DNA of 64,000 bases, taken from JANQIO01 sp043585095. GTDB lineage: Bacteria > Pseudomonadota > Gammaproteobacteria > Pseudomonadales > Halieaceae. Position 1 is the stretch's first letter. The number at the start of each line of letters is the position of its first letter. Made by a program: the position numbers and the translations under genes. The stretch is from assembly GCA_043585095.1 (NCBI GenBank), contig CP121321.1:1984001-2048000 (forward strand). Direction: 5' to 3'. The notes beneath the pieces were generated by a model that did no database searches, had not been told where the DNA came from, and saw only the letters and a program-made list of their open reading frames with translations. Of this stretch, positions 34,305 to 43,116 are shown piece after piece.

Positions 34305-36116
34305 CTAGGCCGCAGCCTCAGAGGCGTCACCTACCGGCCGAGTCGCCTGCTCCAGCCACGTCACATCGTCACCTTCCAAATAAGGCAACAGCGTATCCCG
34401 CACGCGCGCGTGGTAGCTATTCAGCCAATCGCGTTCATCTGCCGTCAGCAGCTCTGGCAGGACCAGGCGCAGATCAAACGGCGCCAGCGTAATGGCCTCA
34501 AATTCATACATGGTGCGACTGGCTTCGCCGGGGACCGCGGAATCGCGCACCACCACCAGATTCTCGCAGCGAATGCCATGACTGCCATCCAGGTAATATC
34601 CAGGCTCATTGCTAAGCACCATGCCGGGCTTCAAGGGGATGGGGCTCGCCGATTTACTTATGCGCTGCGGACCTTCATGAACGCTGAGAAATGCGCCAAC
34701 GCCGTGCCCGGTACCGTGATCGTAATCAAGGCCTTCGCGCCACAAAAACTGTCTGGCGAGGATATCGAGCTGCGAACCTGTGGTGCCATCCGGGAAGCGC
34801 GCCAGATCCAGCGCGATATGGCCCTTTAAAACCAGTGTGAAATGGCGCCGCACGTCGTCGCCCGGATCACCAATAGCAACCGTCCGGGTAATGTCAGTTG
34901 TTCCGTCCAAATACTGGCCGCCACTATCTACCAGATAAACTGAGTCTGGCTGCAGACTGCTCTGCTTGGGAAAGTTGCCGTGATTGTAATGTGGTAGTGC
35001 GGCATTTTCAGATGCCGCCGAAATCGTGTCGAAGCTTGTCTCCTGAAACAATTCCTGCTCCGCTCGAAACGCGCCCAACTTGTCGGCGAGCAGAGCCTCG
35101 CTGTGCAGCCGCCCTGCCGCGACCTCGCTATCTAACCAGGCGAGGAAGCGCACCTCGGCGACGCCATCACGAATATGCGCATTGCGCATACCCTGCACTT
35201 CAACCGCGTTTTTGCAGGCCTTCGGCATCAGCACCGGATCGTCTGCCGCCAGCAGTGTTGCACCGGCGCGCTCCAGTGTGAGTTGGCACCACGCGTTAGC
35301 GGTAGCAGGATCTGCCAGTATAGTTTGACCTGACAGGTCGGCAAAAATAGCACTGGCCTCCGCTTCCGCGTGTACGCTAACGCCCGGACCGACGTGTTCG
35401 TCGAAGCCGTCCGGGATCTTCGCCGGATCGGTAAAGAAGTCGACGCGGCCGTCCTCGTACAGCAGTGCAAAGCCCAAAACCAACGGCAGTGACGGCACAT
35501 CGCGACCCCGTATATTGAGCAACCAGCATACGCTGTCAGCCGCAAAAATCAGGGCCGCATTCGCACCCAGTTCGGCTAGCTCCGCACCAATGGCCTGGCG
35601 CTTGTCGAGACTACCCTGCCCCGTATATTCCTCACCCAGCAGTAGTGCCTGGTGAACCTCCGGCTGAGGGCGCCCCTGCCAGCATGCGTCGACCAAATTG
35701 TCGCCGGTCTCAACCAGACTGTGCTGGTGCTTTGACAAAGTTTTAGCGGCGGCTCTTTGCCAATTAAGGCTGTGCAACCGCGCGTCATAACCAATTTTGC
35801 TTCCCGCCGGTAGCTGCTCGGCAAGCCAGGCGACATGCGGTGTTTCTACCAGGTGGTGGATTTCAAAATATTCGGGGTCGAGTTGCGATCGCACTTGCAC
35901 CGTATAACGACCGTCGGCAAACACCGCTGCGCGATCGGCAAGCACGATCGCGACGCCCGCAGAACCCGTGAAGTCACTCACCCAACGCAAACGCTCGTTC
36001 TGCGGTGGGATGTATTCCCCCAGGTACTCGTCCGCTCTGGGCACAATCAATGCGTCCAGACCACGCTCGCTCATCAATGCCCGCAGCCGGGTTAATCGGT
36101 CGGCTATTGGTTCCAT
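34305..36116 (-). CDS. Xaa-Pro aminopeptidase, M24B family (large form)
   Basis: 603 residues: two creatinase-like N-terminal domains (LRALMSERGLDALIVPRADE, VFADGRYTVQVRSQLDPEYF) and a C-terminal pita-bread domain with metal ligands in DGTTDITRTVAIG (Asp x2), GTGHGVGAFLSVHEGP (His), NEPGYYLDGSHGIRCENLV (Glu) and the final YEFEAITLAPF (Glu). This three-domain 600-residue form resembles the eukaryotic-type cytosolic aminopeptidase P, which removes N-terminal residues before proline. Its start overlaps the metallohydrolase gene end by 13 bp. No signal peptide, so cytoplasmic. Confidence 0.94.
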   Translation of the reverse strand: MEPIADRLTRLRALMSERGLDALIVPRADEYLGEYIPPQNERLRWVSDFTGSAGVAIVLADRAAVFADGRYTVQVRSQLDPEYFEIHHLVETPHVAWLAEQLPAGSKIGYDARLHSLNWQRAAAKTLSKHQHSLVETGDNLVDACWQGRPQPEVHQALLLGEEYTGQGSLDKRQAIGAELAELGANAALIFAADSVCWLLNIRGRDVPSLPLVLGFALLYEDGRVDFFTDPAKIPDGFDEHVGPGVSVHAEAEASAIFADLSGQTILADPATANAWCQLTLERAGATLLAADDPVLMPKACKNAVEVQGMRNAHIRDGVAEVRFLAWLDSEVAAGRLHSEALLADKLGAFRAEQELFQETSFDTISAASENAALPHYNHGNFPKQSSLQPDSVYLVDSGGQYLDGTTDITRTVAIGDPGDDVRRHFTLVLKGHIALDLARFPDGTTGSQLDILARQFLWREGLDYDHGTGHGVGAFLSVHEGPQRISKSASPIPLKPGMVLSNEPGYYLDGSHGIRCENLVVVRDSAVPGEASRTMYEFEAITLAPFDLRLVLPELLTADERDWLNSYHARVRDTLLPYLEGDDVTWLEQATRPVGDASEAAA

Positions 36117-37189
36117 GCTTCGTCCTCAAAAATATCGGTTTTTTGCGTATACCAGTCCACGCCGTCGGCATCGCGTTCACGCTGCACCATGCGGCGTCCC
36201 ATCAGGCAATTCAAATGGGCCAGGGTCTCGCCAATGGCAAGCTGTATGGAGTGATCGTCTATCTCACGGCTGAACAGTGGCGCAAAACAGTCAACGGCCC
36301 GCCTCGGCTCTGATAAATGCTCCCAAAGCTTATCGAGGTCACGCTCGTGACCTTCAATAATCTGCGTGAGCCGCACGTGCAGCCCATAAAAAGGTGCCTC
36401 GTGTGCGGGCAGCACCAGCACGTCGTCAGGTACTGATTCGCGAATCGCCGCGCTGGATAGTAGCCAGTCGCGCAAGTTGTCGCCGTTGGGCTCGGTCGGA
36501 AACACGCTGACGTTGGGAGTGATACGCGGCAGTACCTGATCCCCGGAAATCATCACTTTGAGTGCCGGGCAATACAGCGCAATATGTTCTGGAGAGTGGC
36601 CGCTACCGGGCACAAGCTGCCAATAGCGATCGTCGATACGGATTGTTTCGCCTCCGACCATGCGCCGATAACTATCGGGCAATGGTGACACGGCTGAACC
36701 AAAGCGCCCGAAGCGCCGAGTGTAGTCATCCAGCTGCGATTGATCGAAGCCTGCCGCGCGATAGAAGTTCAAGGCTGCCGCCGGCGCAGGCCTACCGGTG
36801 TCGGATACCAGTGCCTTGCACATCATATATTCGCCACGGGACATCCATAGCTCACAGTCGAAGCGCTCGCAAATCCAGCCGGCAAGCCCCACATGATCGG
36901 GGTGCATATGAGTGCAAATGACGCGCTTTACAGGCCGCCCGCCCAGATGGGCGTCGAACACGGCCTCCCACTGCTCGCGGGCTGCGTCCAGTGCCAGGCA
37001 TGTGTCCACAATCGTCCAACCATCGCCGTCCTCCAGCAGCCAGAGATTGATATGGTCCAGCGACATAGGCATGGGGAAACGCACCCAGAAAACCCCTTCT
37101 GCTACCTTAACGGGCTCGCCGTGAGTGGGGTTTGCCTTGCGACCCCAGGGGTAGCTTAGGCCATGGACGTTTTCTGAGGCTTTTTCCAA
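36104..37189 (-). CDS. Metallo-beta-lactamase fold hydrolase (lactonase/glyoxalase-like)
   Basis: 361 residues, no signal peptide. The MBL domain has VWRF-like FWVRFPMPMSLDHINLWLLE, WTIVDTCLALDAAREQWEAV, VICTHMHPDHVGLAGWICER (zinc site), PGSGHSPEHIALYCPALKVM and ISGDQVLPRITPNV, ending with a winged-helix C-terminal region (ALPAHEAPFYGLHVRLTQII; HLNCLMGRRMVQRERDADGV). Such long MBL proteins with a C-terminal wing are often in steroid, lipid or acyl-CoA degradation clusters. It begins a minus-strand series leading to the M24 peptidase, symporters and bciA. Confidence 0.85.
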   Translation of the reverse strand: MEKASENVHGLSYPWGRKANPTHGEPVKVAEGVFWVRFPMPMSLDHINLWLLEDGDGWTIVDTCLALDAAREQWEAVFDAHLGGRPVKRVICTHMHPDHVGLAGWICERFDCELWMSRGEYMMCKALVSDTGRPAPAAALNFYRAAGFDQSQLDDYTRRFGRFGSAVSPLPDSYRRMVGGETIRIDDRYWQLVPGSGHSPEHIALYCPALKVMISGDQVLPRITPNVSVFPTEPNGDNLRDWLLSSAAIRESVPDDVLVLPAHEAPFYGLHVRLTQIIEGHERDLDKLWEHLSEPRRAVDCFAPLFSREIDDHSIQLAIGETLAHLNCLMGRRMVQRERDADGVDWYTQKTDIFEDEAWNQ

Positions 37190-37318
37190 GATTGTGAGTT
37201 TCCTGCTGCATGAAATCAGCGGCGCAGTATACTACGCGGCTTGATCGAGGACAGCTCTGGCGCGGATTGGACAATCCAGAGGCCCGGGCAGGCATGAGAA
37301 ACGGACCAGGGAGTCACC

Positions 37319-39925
37319 ATGGCGAAGCGTGTATATCTTTTTAATGAGGGCAGCAAAGACGACCGCGCCCTGCTCGGCGGGAAGGGTGCCAACCTCTGTG
37401 AAATGACTAGCCTGGGGTTACCCGTGCCCTTCGGCTTTATTATCACCACACCTACCTGCGCTGAGTTCTTTGAAGCTGGCAACAAGCTGCCCACCAGCCT
37501 TGAGTCAGAATATCGCGTCGCGCTGACCCTTGTGGAAAATAACATGGGCGCGCAGTTCGGCGACCCCAAAAATCCCCTCCTGTTTTCGGTGCGTTCCGGG
37601 GCCCCGGTCTCCATGCCTGGCATGATGGACACAATCCTCAATCTCGGCATGAACGACGCGATAGCCGAGGGGCTGGCAGAAAAAACCGGGAATCCGCGCT
37701 TCGCCTATGACAGCTACCGCCGATTTATCCAAATGTACGCCACGGTGGTCATGGGCGGCGACGGTGAGCAGTTTGAGGACGTCATCAGCGACTACAAGAA
37801 AAGTCACAACAAGACGCTGGACACCGAAATGAGCGCCGGTGACTGGCAGGCGATCATCGCGGTATTCAAAACCCTGGTGAAATTCCCGCAGGACCCCTGG
37901 GAGCAACTTAAGCGGGCGATCGAAGCCGTGTTCCTGTCGTGGCACACCCCTCGCGCGCATGTCTACCGAGAAATGAACAATATCGATGACGACCTCGGCA
38001 CGGCGGTGTGCGTGCAAGCGATGGTGTTCGGTAACTTCGGCGATACCTCAGGCTCTGGCGTCGCTTTCACCCGCAACCCCTCCACCGGCGATGATGTGTT
38101 TTTTGGCGAGTTTTTGGCCAACGCAGCGGGCGAGGACGTCGTGGCGGGAACCCGCACTCCTCTGCCAATCAGCGCCCTGCAGGAATCGATGCCTGAAGTG
38201 TACGACCAACTGTATGACACACAGGCGCTATTAGAGCGCCACTATCGCGACATGCAGGATCTGGAGTTCACTATTCAGGAAGGCCGTTTCTACATGCTGC
38301 AAACCCGCAGCGGCAAACGAACCGGGCGGGCTTCGATCAAGATTGCGGTAGATATGGTCAGAGAGGGTCTGATCGACGAGAAGGAAGCGTTGATGCGGGT
38401 GTCACCAGAACATGTCGAAGCGTTTCTGCACCCCATGGTCGACCCCGATGCGAAACAGGACATTATTGCCAAGGGACTGCCAGCCAGTCCCGGCGGAGCC
38501 ACTGGACAGGTTGTGTTCTCCGCTGACGAAGCCGTGGAAGTAGCCAAAGACGGCACGCCCGTCGTTCTGGTTCGCCGCGAAACCACGCCAGAGGATATCC
38601 ACGGCATGAAAGTCGCGCAGGGTATTCTGACGGAGCTTGGCGGCATGACGTCGCACGCTGCAGTTGTTGCAAGAGGTATGGGCGTCTGCGCGATTACCGG
38701 CTGCGAGAGTCTGTCATTGGATTATAGAGCCGGCACCGTCACGACTGCAGATGGAACGGTCATGGCTCGTGGCGACATCATTACCCTGGATGGCTCCACA
38801 GGCGAGGTTATGCTGGGTGATATACCCAAGACTGAAGCCAGTTCCTCTGACGACTTCCAAACGCTACTGAGCTGGGCGGATAAATACCGTCGCCTCAAGG
38901 TTCGCGCTAATGCGGAAACCCGCGAGGACGCCAGTAAAGCCAGAGAGCTGGGCGCGGAAGGTATAGGCCTGTGCCGCACAGAACACATGTTCTTCGATGC
39001 AGAGCGCATTGATCAGATGCGCGGCATGATCATGGCCGAGACGCGAGAGGAGCGGCAGGGCTATCTGGACGCACTCGGCAAATTCCAGAAACAGGATATG
39101 TACGAGCTGTTTGAGGTGATGCACGACCTGCCGGTTACCGTGCGTTTGCTGGACCCGCCCTTGCACGAGTTCCTGCCCCACGATGAAGCCGAAATGGCGG
39201 CCCTGGCAGAGCGCCTCAACAAACCCGTAGAGGTGATTCGGGAACGCAGCCAGAGCTTGCATGAAGTGAATCCCATGCTGGGTTTCCGGGGGTGTCGCCT
39301 CTCAGTGGTCTATCCGGAGATTACCGAGATGCAGGTTGAAGCGATTATCTCAGCTGCAATCAAAGCCAAAAAAGCCGGCTTCAATCCGTTGCCGGAAATC
39401 ATGATCCCTCTGGTGGTCAACGTGCGTGAGATACGCCTGATCACCAGAATCATCGAGGCCAGCATTCTCAAGGCCATGGAAGAAGAACATATCTCCGTGC
39501 CTTACAAGATTGGAACGATGATGGAAACGCCGCGCGCCTGCCTTGGCGCGAAACGCTTGGCACCTGCCGTTGAGTTCATGAGTTTTGGTACCAACGATCT
39601 GACGCAAATGACCTACGGATTCTCACGCGACGATATCGGGCGCTTTATCGGCGACTATCTTGACCGCAAGCTGGTTGAACAGGACCCCTTCGTGCAGCTG
39701 GATCAGCGCGCCGTGGGCAGACTGATGAAGATGGCGATCAAAGACAGCAAGGAGCGTAAGAAAGGCATCAAGTACGGCATCTGTGGCGAACACGGGGGCG
39801 ACCCCAAATCGGTCAGGTTCTGCCATGATATTGGTCTGGACTACGTCAGCTGCAGCGCCTTCAGGGTGCCGGTCGCGCGTATCGCCGCTGCGCAGGCAGC
39901 GGTGGACGCTGTCGTACCAGAATAG
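37319..39925 (+). CDS. ppdK: Pyruvate, phosphate dikinase
   Basis: 868 residues, full length. The N-terminal ATP-grasp domain (YLFNEGSKDDRALLGGKGAN, CEMTSLGLPVPFGFIITT, FSVRSGAPVSMPGMMDTILN), the swivelling phosphohistidine domain with ILTELGGMTSHAAVVARGMG (catalytic His about 445), and the C-terminal TIM barrel with the PEP/pyruvate site ending KYGICGEHGGDPKSVRF (catalytic Cys about 822). It interconverts pyruvate + ATP + Pi and PEP + AMP + PPi, feeding gluconeogenesis or anaplerosis. GGAG precedes the ATG. It stands alone between divergent and downstream genes; a terminator follows. Confidence 0.97.
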   Translation: MAKRVYLFNEGSKDDRALLGGKGANLCEMTSLGLPVPFGFIITTPTCAEFFEAGNKLPTSLESEYRVALTLVENNMGAQFGDPKNPLLFSVRSGAPVSMPGMMDTILNLGMNDAIAEGLAEKTGNPRFAYDSYRRFIQMYATVVMGGDGEQFEDVISDYKKSHNKTLDTEMSAGDWQAIIAVFKTLVKFPQDPWEQLKRAIEAVFLSWHTPRAHVYREMNNIDDDLGTAVCVQAMVFGNFGDTSGSGVAFTRNPSTGDDVFFGEFLANAAGEDVVAGTRTPLPISALQESMPEVYDQLYDTQALLERHYRDMQDLEFTIQEGRFYMLQTRSGKRTGRASIKIAVDMVREGLIDEKEALMRVSPEHVEAFLHPMVDPDAKQDIIAKGLPASPGGATGQVVFSADEAVEVAKDGTPVVLVRRETTPEDIHGMKVAQGILTELGGMTSHAAVVARGMGVCAITGCESLSLDYRAGTVTTADGTVMARGDIITLDGSTGEVMLGDIPKTEASSSDDFQTLLSWADKYRRLKVRANAETREDASKARELGAEGIGLCRTEHMFFDAERIDQMRGMIMAETREERQGYLDALGKFQKQDMYELFEVMHDLPVTVRLLDPPLHEFLPHDEAEMAALAERLNKPVEVIRERSQSLHEVNPMLGFRGCRLSVVYPEITEMQVEAIISAAIKAKKAGFNPLPEIMIPLVVNVREIRLITRIIEASILKAMEEEHISVPYKIGTMMETPRACLGAKRLAPAVEFMSFGTNDLTQMTYGFSRDDIGRFIGDYLDRKLVEQDPFVQLDQRAVGRLMKMAIKDSKERKKGIKYGICGEHGGDPKSVRFCHDIGLDYVSCSAFRVPVARIAAAQAAVDAVVPE

Positions 39926-39994
39926 GTTGTACCGGAATAACACGCCCGCTCCGATCGCGGTGCTGCGCACAACGTAGCTGTACCGCGTGAGCTC

Positions 39995-40040
39995 TTGCTC
40001 TTTGAGCAAATCGGAATTTCCGATCATCTTTTCATTTTTT
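39995..40040 (+). terminator. Likely terminator after ppdK
   Basis: Hairpin TTGCTC-ttt-GAGCAA (39995-40009) beside the perfect palindrome ATCGGAA-T-TTCCGAT (40010-40024), then CATCTTTTCATTTTTT. About 70 bp past the ppdK stop. Confidence 0.55.
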
Positions 40041-40046
40041 ATGCAT

Positions 40047-40075
40047 TTTACTAGAGCCTGGTAGCCGCCTATAGT
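40047..40075 (+). promoter_or_regulatory. Predicted katG promoter
   Basis: TTTACT (40047-40052), 17 bp spacer, TATAGT (40070-40075). The hexamers match four and five of six consensus bases. Transcription would begin near 40082 and give a leader of about 115 bases before the katG ATG. Confidence 0.5.
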
Positions 40076-40088
40076 GACTGCATGTCCA

Positions 40089-40108
40089 GCAAAGTGCTGG
40101 CACTTTGC
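40089..40108. promoter_or_regulatory. 20-bp palindrome in the katG leader, possible operator
   Basis: GCAAAGTGC-TG-GCACTTTGC, a perfect 9-bp inverted repeat just downstream of the predicted katG start of transcription. The position suits a repressor site, or a hairpin in the leader. It does not match the OxyR or Fur consensus as I know them. A related palindrome with a shorter spacer lies at 5044-5061. Confidence 0.4.
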
Positions 40109-40196
40109 ACTGACTTCCGCGGGCAGACCTGCCGCAGCAGCAGTCGCAACACAACCCAAAAGAATCGGTGGCTATGACCGTCGACAGGAGACATAC

Positions 40197-42452
40197 ATGA
40201 TTAAGCAAGCGATACCTCTACTGGTGGCTGCCGCTGTCGGCGCATCAGCAATGCTGCCCGCTACGGCAAGTGCTGCATCGGGTGATGCCAAGCCAAACCA
40301 CTTTTGGTGGCCCGATAGCCTCAACCTCACCCCGCTTCGCGCGCACAGCGTCGAATCGAATCCTATGGGTGACGATTTCGATTACGCCTCGGCGTTTTCT
40401 GCCCTCGACCTTGACGAAGTCAAAGCCGATATCAACGCGGTTTTGACCGACTCTCAGGACTGGTGGCCTGCGGACTATGGCAACTATGGTCCTTTCTTCA
40501 TTCGCATGGCCTGGCACAGCGCCGGCACCTACCGGGTAGCCGATGGTCGCGGTGGTGCAGGAGGCGGCCAGCAACGCTTCGAGCCCCTTAACAGCTGGCC
40601 CGATAACGGCAACCTGGACAAAGCACGCAGACTGCTATGGCCTGTGAAACAAAAATACGGCCGCGCGCTGTCCTGGGCAGACATTATGGTACTGGCGGGC
40701 AATGTCTCGCTGGAAAATATGGGCTTTGAAACTTTTGGGTTTGCCGGCGGCCGCAAGGACGACTGGGAAGCTGAGCTGGTCTATTGGGGCCCGGAAGAAG
40801 AAATGCTAGCGGACAAGCGCTATAGCGGTGACCGTCAACTGGCACGCCCTCTCGCGGCGGTGCAGATGGGTTTGATCTACGTGAACCCCGAGGGTCCGAA
40901 CGGCAAGCCCGACCCACTGGCATCGGCGCGCGACATTCGCGTGACCTTCGCACGTATGGCGATGAACGACGAAGAAACTGTTGCGCTGATCGCCGGCGGG
41001 CACACCTTTGGCAAGATGCACGGCGCTCACAAGCCCGAAGACTGCATGAATCCGGAGCCCGCCGCCGCACCGGTGGAAGGACAAGGCCTTGGCTGGAAGA
41101 ACAGCTGCGGTAAGGGGCATTCCGAAGACACTATCACCAGCGGCCTGGAAGGCGGCTGGACAGTAACGCCGACACGCTGGAGCATGAACTATCTGCAAAA
41201 CCTGTTTAACTTTGAGTGGAAGCAGACCCGCAGCCCGGCTGGCGCAATACAGTGGATTCCCACGGACGAGAACGCCGCCAATCTGGTTCCCGATGCGCAT
41301 ATCGCCGGAAAACGTCATGCACCTGTGATGACGACCGCCGACCTGGCGCTTAAGGAGGATCCTTCTTATAACGCTATTTCTCGCCGCTTCCTGGACAATC
41401 CGGAAGAGTTCGAACTGGCCTTCGCCAAGGCGTGGTTCAAACTGACACATCGGGATATGGGTCCGCGTGCACGCTACGTCGGCACCGATATTCCTGACGA
41501 GGTACTCATCTGGCAGGACCCGATCCCGGCAGCAGATTACGACACAATTAGCGCCAGAGATATTCGTCGCCTGAAGTCGGAGATTGTCAAAACAGAACTG
41601 CCTAACGCTGCTTTTGTTCGCACCGCCTGGGCTTCAGCCTCCAGCTTCCGCAATACCGATATGCGCGGTGGAGCGAACGGTGGCCGCATCCGTCTGGCGC
41701 CCCAAAAGGATTGGGCGGCCAACAATCCGGCGGAGCTCGAGATGGTGTTGAACAAGTTGGAAAGTATTCAACAGGCATTCAACGAGAAGAACCGTCGCAA
41801 GCAGGTATCCCTTGCAGATCTGGTAGTTCTAGGTGGAGCTGTTGCCATCGAGCAGGCTGCAGCGGCAGCTGGTCATGACATCATGGTACCTTTTACACCG
41901 GGCCGAACCGATGCCAGCCAAGAGCAAACTGACGTTGCTTCCTTCGCTGTATTGGAGCCCATGGCTGATGGCTTCCGTAACTACTACGGCGCCAGCAGTT
42001 ACCGCTCTCCCGCAGATATGCTGGTAGACAAAGCCGACATGCTCAACCTGACGGTACCGGAAATGACGGCACTGGTAGGCGGTATGCGAGTATTGAACGC
42101 TAATACCGGTGGCATCAAGCACGGTGTATTTACTGATGAGCCCGGTGCTCTGAGCAACGACTTCTACGTCAACTTGCTGAGTATGGACACGCGCTGGACC
42201 AAGTCCGATACCGAAGCGGGCATCTACGAGGGCCGCGATCGCAGCAGTGGTGAAGTGCTCTGGACTGCAACACCGGTAGACCTGGTGTTTGGTTCACACG
42301 CCGAGCTGCGCGCAGTTGCGGAGGTGTACGCAGAAGACGGCGGTGAAGCCAGATTCGTAGAGGACTTTGTCGACGCATGGACCAAGGTCATGACGCTCGA
42401 TCGCTTTGACCTCAAGCGCAGCGAGGGTGGCAGCAGCATCGCTACTCGCTAA
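40197..42452 (+). CDS. katG: Catalase-peroxidase with N-terminal signal peptide
   Basis: 751 residues from the ATG at 40197, with AGGAG upstream. A signal peptide precedes the enzyme (IPLLVAAAVGASAMLPATAS, cut near residue 26), so the protein is probably periplasmic, unlike cytoplasmic KatG. The heme distal site RMAWHSAGTYR (Arg103, Trp106, His107), the Tyr in LIYVNPEGPNG and the Met in FARMAMNDEET form the Met-Tyr-Trp adduct needed for catalase activity; the proximal His is in IAGGHTFGKMHGAH. The C-terminal degenerate domain is complete. It degrades hydrogen peroxide. Confidence 0.96.
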   Translation: MIKQAIPLLVAAAVGASAMLPATASAASGDAKPNHFWWPDSLNLTPLRAHSVESNPMGDDFDYASAFSALDLDEVKADINAVLTDSQDWWPADYGNYGPFFIRMAWHSAGTYRVADGRGGAGGGQQRFEPLNSWPDNGNLDKARRLLWPVKQKYGRALSWADIMVLAGNVSLENMGFETFGFAGGRKDDWEAELVYWGPEEEMLADKRYSGDRQLARPLAAVQMGLIYVNPEGPNGKPDPLASARDIRVTFARMAMNDEETVALIAGGHTFGKMHGAHKPEDCMNPEPAAAPVEGQGLGWKNSCGKGHSEDTITSGLEGGWTVTPTRWSMNYLQNLFNFEWKQTRSPAGAIQWIPTDENAANLVPDAHIAGKRHAPVMTTADLALKEDPSYNAISRRFLDNPEEFELAFAKAWFKLTHRDMGPRARYVGTDIPDEVLIWQDPIPAADYDTISARDIRRLKSEIVKTELPNAAFVRTAWASASSFRNTDMRGGANGGRIRLAPQKDWAANNPAELEMVLNKLESIQQAFNEKNRRKQVSLADLVVLGGAVAIEQAAAAAGHDIMVPFTPGRTDASQEQTDVASFAVLEPMADGFRNYYGASSYRSPADMLVDKADMLNLTVPEMTALVGGMRVLNANTGGIKHGVFTDEPGALSNDFYVNLLSMDTRWTKSDTEAGIYEGRDRSSGEVLWTATPVDLVFGSHAELRAVAEVYAEDGGEARFVEDFVDAWTKVMTLDRFDLKRSEGGSSIATR

Positions 42453-42472
42453 TCGCTAGATCGAGAAAGCCA

Positions 42473-42503
42473 AACGGCGGCGCGAAAGCGCCGCCGTTTT
42501 TTT
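42473..42503 (+). terminator. Intrinsic terminator of katG
   Basis: An 11-bp GC-rich stem (42473-42483 with 42488-42498), GAAA tetraloop, followed by a run of T to 42503. It lies 20 bp after the katG stop. Confidence 0.9.
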
Positions 42504-42581
42504 ATGCGGCTTAAGAAACTGGAGAACAGCAGCTTGCGCCTGTCCTTGTAGGTCGGCCCGCTTTAGTTGTTTTTAAGCCCG

Positions 42582-43022
42582 CTAAAAAACGGTTAAATCC
42601 AGGGCAAACCAACACAGTGCAAACAGACACACATTGGAACTCAGGAAGAGCACGAAGCGAACTGGCACCGTATTGACCAGTGACTGCCAAAGGCTGTGCA
42701 GAATACGGAAAACGGTATAGCCCCAGGCCCACATCACGGCACTCTCCCCTGCACCGGCAATCGCCAGAATAGCGATCAAGGCATAAAACAGCGTCGGCTG
42801 TTCCATCAGGTGGCTATGATTGTGTGACTTCCAATTGACGCTTGCCGGCAGAGCGGGCTCGATGTCCACATAGCGCGAGCCTGGGTCGGCTTTCGTCAAA
42901 TCAACGCCCGCCTTGTTAAACGCGGGTATGCGGGTGGCCAACACCCAGAGGATCATAAGCAGAGACCAGGCAACCAGAACGGCTGCAGGCCCAAGAATTG
43001 CGGTATCGATAACTAAAGTCAT
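42582..43022 (-). CDS. MAPEG family membrane protein
   Basis: 146 residues with four membrane helices: TAILGPAAVLVAWSLLMILW, a loop with NHSHLMEQPTLFYALIAILA, MWAWGYTVFRILHSLWQSLV and VRFVLFLSSNVCLFALCWFA. The NHxHLMEQPTLFY and RILHSLWQ segments are MAPEG hallmarks. The family conjugates or transfers with glutathione (membrane-bound glutathione S-transferase) in eukaryotes; the bacterial role is unproven. It is downstream of katG and convergent with it, and upstream of the TonB receptor end. Confidence 0.88.
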   Translation of the reverse strand: MTLVIDTAILGPAAVLVAWSLLMILWVLATRIPAFNKAGVDLTKADPGSRYVDIEPALPASVNWKSHNHSHLMEQPTLFYALIAILAIAGAGESAVMWAWGYTVFRILHSLWQSLVNTVPVRFVLFLSSNVCLFALCWFALDLTVF

Positions 43023-43116
43023 TGCGGCCTCCTGGGCAGCTTTATCGGAATTATGGATTAACCGCGCAGGAAGATAGCACGCTATGGCGGTGGGTACCCG
43101 GGTGCGTATACATCAA

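Noticed and set aside
40089..40108. OxyR binding site for katG
   Set aside because: The palindrome does not show the spaced ATAG/CTAT pattern of OxyR, so no OxyR site is claimed.
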